From a virus: DNA of 22,008 bases. Shown piece after piece: positions 1 through 5,964 of this stretch. Every line of letters starts with the position of its first letter. Positions within the stretch are counted from its first letter, which is position 1. The translations under genes were made by a program, and so were the position numbers. The notes under the pieces are model-generated. The model saw only the letters and a list, made by a program, of their open reading frames with translations, made no database searches and was not told the DNA's origin. Location: positions 1 to 22,008 of the IMG/VR virus record IMGVR_UViG_3300047548_001361; one strand, 5' to 3'.

Positions 1-528
1 GTCACAGTAGGTGAAGTTCGATTCAGTTATCTCAATTGCTTTGAACCTAAGGTAATCAATGGCAAAGGTGATCCCAAGTATTCTGTTTCAGTAATCATTC
101 CAAAAAAGAACAAAGCACTCATCGCAAAGTTGAATGAAGCGATTGAAGCTGCAGTTGAAAATGGAATTGAAAACAAATGGGGAGGCAAAAAACCTAAAAA
201 ACTGAAACTTCCATTGCGTGATGGAGATGAAGATCGTGATGACGATTCCAATTACGCAAATTCAATGTTCTTCAACTGTTCAAACACCAACAAACCAGGT
301 GTTGTTGATGCGAACAGAGAAGCTATCATTGATAAGGAAGAAATCTATTCCGGTGCTTATGGTTACATCAATGTTTCGTTTTTTGCTTATGATGCGAATG
401 GCTCACAAGGAATTGGAGTATCATTCAATCACATCATGAAAACAAAAGATGGCGAAAGATTAGCCGGCCGCATCAGTGTTGACGATGCATTCGGTGATAT
501 TGATGTGCCAGGTGCAGACCTTATGTAA
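1..528 (+). CDS. DUF2815 family ssDNA-binding-like protein (5' truncated)
   Basis: The frame is open from base 1 (VTVGEVRFSYLNCFEPK...) to a TAA, so the start lies upstream and 175 residues are visible. The pattern is that of DUF2815: an FSYLNCFEPK opening, a PKYSVSVIIPK strand, then KWGGKKPKKLKLPLRDGDE, a YANSMFFNCSNTNKPGVVD stretch, the EIYSGAYGYINVSFFAYD strand and a GVSFNHIMKTKDGERL(A)GR end. DUF2815 proteins are phage proteins proposed to bind single-stranded DNA and usually lie next to a DUF2800 Cas4-like nuclease and a family A polymerase. The polymerase is present downstream here. A DUF2800 gene just outside the window is predicted, not seen. An internal ATG at 130 is not the start, because conserved sequence precedes it. 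The family call is firm; the biochemical role is inferred. Confidence 0.88.
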   Translation, partial: VTVGEVRFSYLNCFEPKVINGKGDPKYSVSVIIPKKNKALIAKLNEAIEAAVENGIENKWGGKKPKKLKLPLRDGDEDRDDDSNYANSMFFNCSNTNKPGVVDANREAIIDKEEIYSGAYGYINVSFFAYDANGSQGIGVSFNHIMKTKDGERLAGRISVDDAFGDIDVPGADLM

Positions 529-546
529 AATCGGTTAGTAATGGAA

Positions 547-619
547 ATCCATGTATTTTAATTGAGGTAGAATATCTGTACGAAAGCAGATGGTGGAGGT
601 TCGATCCCTCTCATGGATT
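547..619 (+). tRNA. tRNA-like gene with abnormal anticodon loop, isotype unassigned
   Basis: A 7-bp acceptor stem pairs ATCCATG (547-553) with CATGGAT (612-618). The T arm is canonical: GGAGG, loop TTCGATC, CCTCT (595-611). The D arm is TTTT, loop AATTGAGGTA with the GG pair, GAAT (556-573), weak because one pair is T-T and one T-G. The anticodon arm is TCTG(T)/(G)CAGA at 575-590. If T579 pairs with G586 the loop is ACGAAA, six bases. If not, it is eight bases. Neither gives the standard seven-base loop with U33 before the anticodon. The variable loop is TGGT. No CCA is encoded. It sits in the 108-base gap between two genes. It may be a real phage tRNA, a degenerate one or a tRNA mimic. Confidence 0.62.
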
Positions 620-636
620 CTTAAATACACACGCTC

Positions 637-999
637 ATGTTCTTCTATAACCAAGTGAGGTTCGTTGTACGCAAGACGATGAATCAATCGGTGGAAGTGT
701 CATTCAACATTTTCCACAATTTACCAAGAGTTTTTGGATTAGGTTTACAAGAAGTTGTGAATCAGTGGATTCGTTCAACCAAAGATTTTTCTGTTGAAAG
801 TCTTGTAAGATTTATAAGATCAAAAGATCGTTTTTTGGAAATATATACTGATAAAAATGTTCCGTTATTTATGTGTTCAAATTGTAAATCAATTCATATT
901 GGTCATGTGAAAAAATGCAAATGCGGAAATGAAAGTTTCAAAGCTATAACAGATGATCTTGTTACACATGCTCTAATGGCTGTAAATCTTGAAAGATGA
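637..999 (+). CDS. hypothetical protein with C-terminal zinc-ribbon-like motif
   Basis: I do not recognise this 120-residue protein. Residues 80-96 hold CSNC-x10-CKC (C80, C83, C94, C96), a likely single zinc knuckle near the C-terminus. The part before it is predicted mostly helical. The start is uncertain: ATG at 637 gives 120 residues, while ATG at 679 (MNQSVEVSFNIF...) would give 106 and drops a basic N-terminus with little coding character. No clear ribosome binding site precedes either. Its TGA overlaps the ATG of the next gene (ATGA, 996-999), so the two are probably translated together. It follows directly after the tRNA-like element. Confidence 0.7.
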   Translation: MFFYNQVRFVVRKTMNQSVEVSFNIFHNLPRVFGLGLQEVVNQWIRSTKDFSVESLVRFIRSKDRFLEIYTDKNVPLFMCSNCKSIHIGHVKKCKCGNESFKAITDDLVTHALMAVNLER

Positions 1000-1280
1000 A
1001 AATGGTGAGTAAAAATATCAACGGAGTTATAACTGTCAAAGAACTTTTGTTTGCGGCTAATGCAGGTTTAAAAGTATGGATGCAACTTAGCCATTATAAT
1101 CTTCAAGACAGACATAAAAACTTTAATGGGAAAACAAGTTTAGAAAAAGCAAATGAAGGTTGGTATATTGGCAACATAGATATTGAACTAAATGAAAATG
1201 AAGGAAATGAATATGTTGCTTGGGATTTAGGAGATTCAAGACTCGTGATTTACCGTTTAAAAAACATTGATTACGAATAA
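996..1280 (+). CDS. hypothetical protein, 94 aa
   Basis: Small unrecognised phage protein. It starts at an ATG overlapping the previous stop codon by four bases; a second ATG two codons on (MVSKNING...) is possible. The C-terminal half (WYIGNIDIELNENEG, then YVAWDLGDSRLVIYRL) looks like beta strands of a small barrel or sheet. No catalytic motif, cysteine cluster or membrane segment is visible. It belongs to the run of small early genes lying between the DUF2815 gene and the DNA polymerase. Confidence 0.7.
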   Translation: MKMVSKNINGVITVKELLFAANAGLKVWMQLSHYNLQDRHKNFNGKTSLEKANEGWYIGNIDIELNENEGNEYVAWDLGDSRLVIYRLKNIDYE

Positions 1281-1292
1281 AAATAAAAAACA

Positions 1293-1565
1293 ATGATACA
1301 CATTTCAAAAACTCCGAAAGGTTTTCAAGTCACAACCGTTGAAGAACAAAATGGTAAAGTGATCAACAGTTCAAAAGGATTGGACTCAAAAGCTGCTTGC
1401 ATTAAAAATATAAAAGCAAGTGCAGAAGAACACAATACGATGAGTTTGTACTTCCAAGATGATACAGTTAAAAAACCGATTGTATGGTATATGTATCACA
1501 ACAACTTAGCTAAATGGGTTAAAGAAAAATCAAATGAAAAACCTGTAAAACCTTATGTTGTATGA
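1293..1565 (+). CDS. hypothetical protein, possibly YegP/DUF1508-like
   Basis: 90-residue protein. The N-terminal part reads as an F-Q-V-T-T strand, a turn with N-G-K-V-I-N-S-S-K-G, then S-K-A-A-C-I-K-N-I-K-A helix. This resembles the strand-turn-helix repeat of YegP/DUF1508 proteins (query strand, NG-xxI-xSS-xGY, then SKxxxxxxIxxVK). The resemblance is from memory of the pattern and was not tested by alignment. The C-terminal 40 residues do not fit that repeat. There is a 12-base gap before it and no Shine-Dalgarno sequence. The stop overlaps the next start. Confidence 0.68.
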   Translation: MIHISKTPKGFQVTTVEEQNGKVINSSKGLDSKAACIKNIKASAEEHNTMSLYFQDDTVKKPIVWYMYHNNLAKWVKEKSNEKPVKPYVV

Positions 1566-1840
1566 ACAACAATATAGCTATCTTCATGGGTCACAAAACA
1601 ATTCATGAGTATGATAAATCATGGGATGAATTGATTCCGGTGATAGAAAAGATAAGTAAGATTCCATTTGATGGAAGAGATACTTTCTATCCAAGAACTT
1701 TTGGTATGACTGATGAAGAAGGAAATTTCATGTTCAGATTTAACGGACATTGTTTATTTGCTCACAAAGAATTAATAAAAGCGGCATATGCAGCTGTTGT
1801 TGATTTAATTAAAACATATGATAATGGAAAAGACAATTGA
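1562..1840 (+). CDS. hypothetical phage protein, 92 aa
   Basis: Unrecognised by function. It opens MNNNIAIFMGHKTIHEYDKSWDELIPVIEKI as short pieces typical of small proteins common in phages of Bacteroidota: an N-terminal IAIFMG stretch, a SWDELIPVIEKI helix, a FxFNGHCLF strand in the middle and a VVDLIKTYDNG helix at the end. It starts in a four-base overlap with the preceding stop and overlaps the following gene by 23 bases. Role unknown. It is included as a real gene because of the overlap pattern and its even codon use. Confidence 0.75.
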   Translation: MNNNIAIFMGHKTIHEYDKSWDELIPVIEKISKIPFDGRDTFYPRTFGMTDEEGNFMFRFNGHCLFAHKELIKAAYAAVVDLIKTYDNGKDN

Positions 1841-2138
1841 AAAATCACAAGAACAGGCAAACATCATTTTAGCACTTGCATTCTTTGTACAACGTTTAGA
1901 TATTGATTATCTTAGAGAAGCTGAGAAAGATTTTATTAAACAAGCAAGTTGGCAAGAATCAGCTGCTATATTAAATCCATCTTATCCACTTGAAAAGAAT
2001 GAAGTGTTAAGAGAACAAGCAAACGCTTTGAAATCACTTTGTGATTATGCAGATTCACTCAAAAAAATAGATGAGCTGAATAAGAAAATTGCTTTGCGTG
2101 AACAAGCGCTTAACAGAATAAACAGAAATTTCGTATGA
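1818..2138 (+). CDS. hypothetical helical protein
   Basis: 106 residues, predicted almost entirely helical, with heptad-like charged segments at the C-terminus (YADSLKKIDELNKKIALREQ) that suggest a short coiled coil. No cysteines or catalytic motif. The first ATG is at 1818; an ATG two codons downstream (MEKTIEKSQEQ) is an equally good start. It overlaps the preceding gene by 23 bases and the next by four (ATGA). Function unknown. Confidence 0.7.
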   Translation: MIMEKTIEKSQEQANIILALAFFVQRLDIDYLREAEKDFIKQASWQESAAILNPSYPLEKNEVLREQANALKSLCDYADSLKKIDELNKKIALREQALNRINRNFV

Positions 2139-2320
2139 ATATATCCGAACTTCATAAGGAACAACAACTTGAATTCGGTAGTTGGATTCTTGGAGAAATA
2201 TGGCACAGACGTTTGGTAGCTTGTTCAAATAGTTGGTACAGAAACGGAAGGAAAGTATCTATTATTCATCTTCACAAAATGTGGAAAAAACAAATGAGAA
2301 GTGAGAGAACTGTCAATTGA
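2135..2320 (+). CDS. small basic hypothetical protein, 61 aa
   Basis: Short basic protein with several aromatic residues (GSWILGEIWHRRLVACSN, then WYRNGRKVSIIHLHKMWKK). It has four-base overlap with the upstream gene and 20-base overlap with the polymerase gene downstream. It may simply be a linker gene whose translation feeds the GTG start of the polymerase. No domain recognised. Confidence 0.6.
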   Translation: MNISELHKEQQLEFGSWILGEIWHRRLVACSNSWYRNGRKVSIIHLHKMWKKQMRSERTVN

Positions 2321-4280
2321 TATAGAAACATATTCAGAAGAAAAGATTGAAACTGGTGTTCATAAATATGTTGAACATAATTCATTTGAAATTCTTTTGA
2401 TAGCTTACAGGTTTGATGATGAGACGCCACAACTCATAGACCTGGCTATGGGTGATGAAATGCATTATAAGTTTTATGAGTGGTTAACAGATCCATCTAT
2501 AGTAAAGTGTGCATATAATGCAGCTTTTGAAAGAATTTGTTTTGAAAAATATTTTGGTAAGAAGTTAAATATCGATCAATGGAAGTGTACAATGGCACTG
2601 GCTGCTCAAGCGGGTTATCCTTTTGGATTGGATATGGTTGCTAAAGTAATGAGAACAACAGAACAGAAAGACTCAAAAGGTAAAGAACTTATAAAATATT
2701 TTTGTGAACCTTGCAAACCAACAAAAACAAATAAACAAAGAACAAGAAACTATTATAATCACGATTTCAACAAGTGGCTTGATTTCAGAGGTTACTGTGT
2801 GCAAGATGTGTTGACCGAATACAACATCAGAAAAAGATTAGAATGGCTTCCAATATGCGATTTTGAAAAACCTGTTTATGCTCTTGATCAAAAGATAAAT
2901 GATCGTGGAGTAAAAGTTGATACACAATTAAGTGAAAATGCTATTTCAATGAATGATATTTTTGTTGAAGAAGTAAGTAATGAAATAAGAATAAAAACAG
3001 GAATTGAAAAACCTACAAGTGTAGTTCAGATAAAAAAATACATTTTTGATCAAACAGGAGAAACAATAGATTCACTAAGCAAAGAAGCTATGCCTGAAAT
3101 ATTTAAAATGTTTCAAGGTAATGATCATATCACACAGCTGTTGAAAGCAAGGCAACAGATTACCAGAACATCAATAAAGAAATTCCATTCCATACTATCT
3201 TCGGTCTGCGCCGATAGCAGAGTCAAAGGACTTTTCCAATACTATGGTGCCAATAGAACAGGCCGTTTCGCCGGTCGCAGAGTACAGTTGCACAACTTAA
3301 AAAGAAACTCATTAGATGACCTTTCTTTAGCCAGGCAACTACTCTTAGAAAATAAAAAGGACGCGATCTCGCTCATATATGGTGACGTAGGGTATGTTCT
3401 TAGTAATTTAATAAGAACAACGTTTATTGCTGACAAAGGAAAGACCTTAATAGTAAGTGATTTCGCAGCTATTGAAGCGCGTATCACGGCCTGGTTCGCT
3501 GATGAAATGTGGAGAATAAAAATATTTCAAAGTCATGGAAGAATATACGAAGCATCTGCATCTCAAATGTTTGGTGTTGATATTGATTCTATTACATATG
3601 AAGAAAACGGAAAAGTAAAAAAAGGACCTAATTATGAAATGCGATCTAAAGGAAAAGTTGCAGAACTTGCATTAGGTTATCAAGGATCACTCGGTGCTTT
3701 GCAAAGAATGGGTGGTGCTGATATGGGATTGAGTGATGATGAAATGAAACGAATTGTAAAATTATGGAGAAAAGCAAGTCCTAAAATTGTTCGCTTGTGG
3801 TATGATGTTCAAGAATGTGCGATCAGAGCAATACGCGGAGAAGTATGTAAACTTCCCCACGGTTTGAAATTTTGGAAAGCTAATAACAATTTGATGATTC
3901 AACTTCCATCAGGACGAAATCTTGTGTACATAAATGCGAGAGTTTATATAAATGATTTTGGAAGTGAAGGTATAAAATATGAAGGTCTTGATCAAGAAAC
4001 CGGCAAATGGAGTATTCAAGAATCGTATGGTGGAAAATTAGTGGAGAATATTGTACAAGCTACTGCAAGAGATGTGCTTGTTGATTCTATGAAAAGACTG
4101 GACGAACAAGGTTATGATATTATCATGCATGTACATGATGAAGTTGTTCTTGAATCAGATGAAGCTACTTCAAAAGAAGTTGCTGAAATAGTTACGAAAA
4201 TTTTAAAACAAGATATTCCGTGGGCTAAAGGATTGCCTTTGGGAGCAGAAACATTCACAAGTAAATTCTATAAAAAATGA
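2301..4280 (+). CDS. family A DNA polymerase with 3'-5' exonuclease domain
   Basis: 659-residue replicative polymerase of the phage pol I type. The N-terminus carries the DnaQ-like proofreading motif Exo I, SIDIET (D7, E9), near the very start, so there is no 5' nuclease domain. The polymerase half has motif A SDFAAIEARI (D387), motif B K452-VAELALG-Y460, and motif C HVHDEVVLE (H612, D613, E614); the two aspartates would bind the catalytic metals. The start is GTG at 2301: an in-frame TGA at 2295-2297 excludes anything further upstream and SIDIET follows at once, so no sequence is missing. It overlaps the next gene by four bases. It sits in a replication operon with the DUF2815 protein and the primase-helicase, and presumably copies the phage genome. 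Confidence 0.95.
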   Translation: MRELSIDIETYSEEKIETGVHKYVEHNSFEILLIAYRFDDETPQLIDLAMGDEMHYKFYEWLTDPSIVKCAYNAAFERICFEKYFGKKLNIDQWKCTMALAAQAGYPFGLDMVAKVMRTTEQKDSKGKELIKYFCEPCKPTKTNKQRTRNYYNHDFNKWLDFRGYCVQDVLTEYNIRKRLEWLPICDFEKPVYALDQKINDRGVKVDTQLSENAISMNDIFVEEVSNEIRIKTGIEKPTSVVQIKKYIFDQTGETIDSLSKEAMPEIFKMFQGNDHITQLLKARQQITRTSIKKFHSILSSVCADSRVKGLFQYYGANRTGRFAGRRVQLHNLKRNSLDDLSLARQLLLENKKDAISLIYGDVGYVLSNLIRTTFIADKGKTLIVSDFAAIEARITAWFADEMWRIKIFQSHGRIYEASASQMFGVDIDSITYEENGKVKKGPNYEMRSKGKVAELALGYQGSLGALQRMGGADMGLSDDEMKRIVKLWRKASPKIVRLWYDVQECAIRAIRGEVCKLPHGLKFWKANNNLMIQLPSGRNLVYINARVYINDFGSEGIKYEGLDQETGKWSIQESYGGKLVENIVQATARDVLVDSMKRLDEQGYDIIMHVHDEVVLESDEATSKEVAEIVTKILKQDIPWAKGLPLGAETFTSKFYKK

Positions 4281-4696
4281 AAAAAGTACAATTGGAAATC
4301 GTATTTCCTTCAACATTCACTGATCATGATATTGAAACAACAATAGAAGACATTATCAATGATCTTCCTTACAAAAAAAATGTAAGACCAACTATCGAAG
4401 TTAAAGATGGAGTTTTCATTGATATTCTCAATTGGGCAAAAGCAAAAGGAATTTTAGATAATGGTGATGCAAAAACACAAACTGTAAAACTTATGGAAGA
4501 AACAGGTGAACTTGCTCATGGTGTACTCAAGCGTGATATTGAAGAAGTGAAAGATGCAATTGGTGATATGATTGTCGTGCTCACAAGTATTGCGTACTTC
4601 CATGGGCTGACTGTTCCTGAATGTATTCAATCAGCATATGATGTTATAAGTAAGAGAACCGGTAAGATGGAAAATGGAAATTTTGTAAAACACTAA
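4277..4696 (+). CDS. MazG-like nucleotide pyrophosphohydrolase
   Basis: 139 residues. The C-terminal ~90 residues fit the all-alpha NTP pyrophosphatase (MazG-like) fold: helix with LMEETGELAHG (E75, E78, the ExxE metal site), then VKDAIGDMIVVLTSIA (D93, D97, the second metal site). These enzymes hydrolyse (d)NTPs to the monophosphate and pyrophosphate; in phages they may clean the nucleotide pool or lower host alarmone levels. Residues 1-45 are an extra N-terminal segment with strands (VQLEIVF, RPTIEV) that I do not recognise; it could be a separate small domain. It overlaps the polymerase stop by four bases, so it is co-translated with it. A terminator-like hairpin follows. Confidence 0.85.
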   Translation: MKKVQLEIVFPSTFTDHDIETTIEDIINDLPYKKNVRPTIEVKDGVFIDILNWAKAKGILDNGDAKTQTVKLMEETGELAHGVLKRDIEEVKDAIGDMIVVLTSIAYFHGLTVPECIQSAYDVISKRTGKMENGNFVKH

Positions 4697-4716
4697 AGTT
4701 GACGGTTAAAACAAAC

Positions 4717-4747
4717 GGACTTGTGTTTCTACACGGAGTCCTCTTTT
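4717..4747 (+). terminator. probable intrinsic terminator
   Basis: GGACT (4717-4721) pairs with AGTCC (4737-4741); after a T/GG bulge, GTG (4723-4725) pairs with CAC (4732-4734) around a six-base loop. The stem is followed by TCTTTT. It lies in the 65-base gap after the MazG-like gene and would split the replication operon into two transcripts or attenuate it. The T tract is short and the bulge weakens the stem, so attenuation is as likely as full termination. Confidence 0.5.
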
Positions 4748-4759
4748 AAAAATTAAAAG
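4743..4759. repeat. perfect AT palindrome before a start codon
   Basis: CTTTTAA-AAA-TTAAAAG, seven-base arms and a three-base centre, ends two bases before the ATG at 4762 and overlaps the T tract of the terminator-like hairpin. It could be an operator half-site pair, part of a bidirectional terminator, or chance in AT-rich DNA. Confidence 0.4.
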
Positions 4760-4761
4760 TT

Positions 4762-5067
4762 ATGAAAGAAAAATTAAATTGCATGTGTTGCGAAATTGAG
4801 TTTGAAGGAGAACCTCCTCAAAGATGTTGTGATGGTTATATGTGTGGTTGTATGGGTCTACCTATTGAACCCATTATCTGTTCCGAAAATTGTTATCATG
4901 CTTTGTTATATCATAATAAATTCACACATTTTATAGAAGTGTGGCGTTATAAAGGAAAGTATATAACTGAAAATCCTAAACCAATTTGTGAGTTAGAAGA
5001 ATGCTTAGCCAAATCTTTAGAATGGGGTCTTCAAACAGTATATATTTTTAAAATAAAAAGGAAATGA
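4762..5067 (+). CDS. cysteine-rich putative zinc-binding protein
   Basis: 101 residues with eleven cysteines, ten of them in the first 44: C7-x-CC (9-10), CC (22-23), C28-G-C30, C40 and C44. The spacing, with CGCMGLP and CSENCYH pieces, suggests one or two compact zinc-binding knuckles followed by a mixed alpha/beta tail. I know such small Cys-rich proteins as recurrent unknowns in phages; no function can be given. It starts after the terminator-like hairpin, without a Shine-Dalgarno sequence, and its stop overlaps the next start by four bases. Confidence 0.75.
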   Translation: MKEKLNCMCCEIEFEGEPPQRCCDGYMCGCMGLPIEPIICSENCYHALLYHNKFTHFIEVWRYKGKYITENPKPICELEECLAKSLEWGLQTVYIFKIKRK

Positions 5068-5282
5068 AATATAAAATACTAAGATTGGTTTTCCTGCCTG
5101 TAAATAAGCATGAAACATACAAAGAAAAAGATTTGAACGCAAATCAGAAAAGCATTTGTGAGTTGTACAATTCAGAAGAAAATTGTGATGAATTTGAGAA
5201 TAAAGAAATCGCTATCAAAGCTGTAAAGATGCTGAAGTTAAAATGGCCCGCTGAATTATTCACTATTAAAGAATTTATATGA
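5064..5282 (+). CDS. hypothetical protein, 72 aa
   Basis: Unrecognised small protein: an N-terminal strand (YKILRLVFLP), a polar acidic middle and a helix KEIAIKAVKMLKLKW followed by ELFTIKEF. The final strand-like ELFTIKEFI resembles the end of small alpha/beta phage proteins of unknown role. It overlaps both neighbours by four bases, which supports it as a real gene. Confidence 0.65.
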   Translation: MKYKILRLVFLPVNKHETYKEKDLNANQKSICELYNSEENCDEFENKEIAIKAVKMLKLKWPAELFTIKEFI

Positions 5283-5506
5283 GAGATAAAATACTTGAAG
5301 AAGCAGGTTATGAAAACCGCGGAAACTATTGGGCAAAAGTTGAAAAAGGTATTTGTCATCGTGTAATGTTATTCAAAGAAATTGAATATTTACGTCTTAC
5401 ATGCACAGATTTATTAGCTAATGACGGTGAATTCTTGTATGATACAGGCAACTTGAAAATAAATGATGCTGAATTGATTTTCTTAATTAATATTCTGAAC
5501 AGATAA
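5279..5506 (+). CDS. hypothetical protein, 75 aa
   Basis: Small unrecognised protein, with an N-terminal helix (DKILEEAGYENRGNYWAKV) leading into strands and a C-terminal helix AELIFLINILN. It starts in a four-base overlap with the previous gene. An 11-base gap separates it from the next gene. No motif that points to a function. Confidence 0.65.
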   Translation: MRDKILEEAGYENRGNYWAKVEKGICHRVMLFKEIEYLRLTCTDLLANDGEFLYDTGNLKINDAELIFLINILNR

Positions 5507-5517
5507 AAGTACATTGT

Positions 5518-5964
5518 ATGCTCGTTAAAATTGAACAGGTTGTTTCTTTTGGTTTTAAAATAAGTTTCAGTGTTTTTCAAAATCAACTGCACATACGATT
5601 AGAAAAAGATGGTGAAGGGATTACACAGTGTTTGCCATTGCGTGAAGATCATATTAACGAAGATAAAGTTCAGAAGTGTATTGATTACATGTTGAACATG
5701 CTCCTTAGTCAACGTGTGCAAGACAGTTACCAAGGAGTTTCTGCTGATGATGTTCTTTATAAATATCGTGACGGTCAATTGTATTGGCATGGAAAAGATA
5801 AGATACCTGTTACACTGCAGGAAATGGATATTACAAGATTGAAAAGAACAAAGACCTGGCTTGAGAAAAACGAAGACATTAAAAATGAAGCTGTGAAAAA
5901 ATGGATTGTTTGCTTCAGCAATGAAATAAATTTACGAATGCTCAAAGATTTTAAAACCACATGA
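5518..5964 (+). CDS. hypothetical protein, 148 aa
   Basis: Unrecognised. The first ~40 residues look like a beta hairpin (QVVSFGFKISFSVFQNQLHIRLE) with a polar turn. The middle holds two helices (DKVQKCIDYMLNMLLSQ), then a strand pair around YKYRDGQLYWHGKD, and the C-terminal third is helical and charged. It overlaps the primase-helicase start by four bases, so its expression is coupled to that gene. A role in replication is only suggested by position. Confidence 0.7.
   Translation: MLVKIEQVVSFGFKISFSVFQNQLHIRLEKDGEGITQCLPLREDHINEDKVQKCIDYMLNMLLSQRVQDSYQGVSADDVLYKYRDGQLYWHGKDKIPVTLQEMDITRLKRTKTWLEKNEDIKNEAVKKWIVCFSNEINLRMLKDFKTT

Noticed and set aside
218-439. 73-codon + strand frame in another phase of the DUF2815 gene
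   Set aside because: Methionine-rich shadow fully inside a recognised gene.
3195-3220. Bulged hairpin (CTATC..CGG / CCGATAG) inside the DNA polymerase gene
   Set aside because: Short, bulged and within conserved coding sequence; probably chance.
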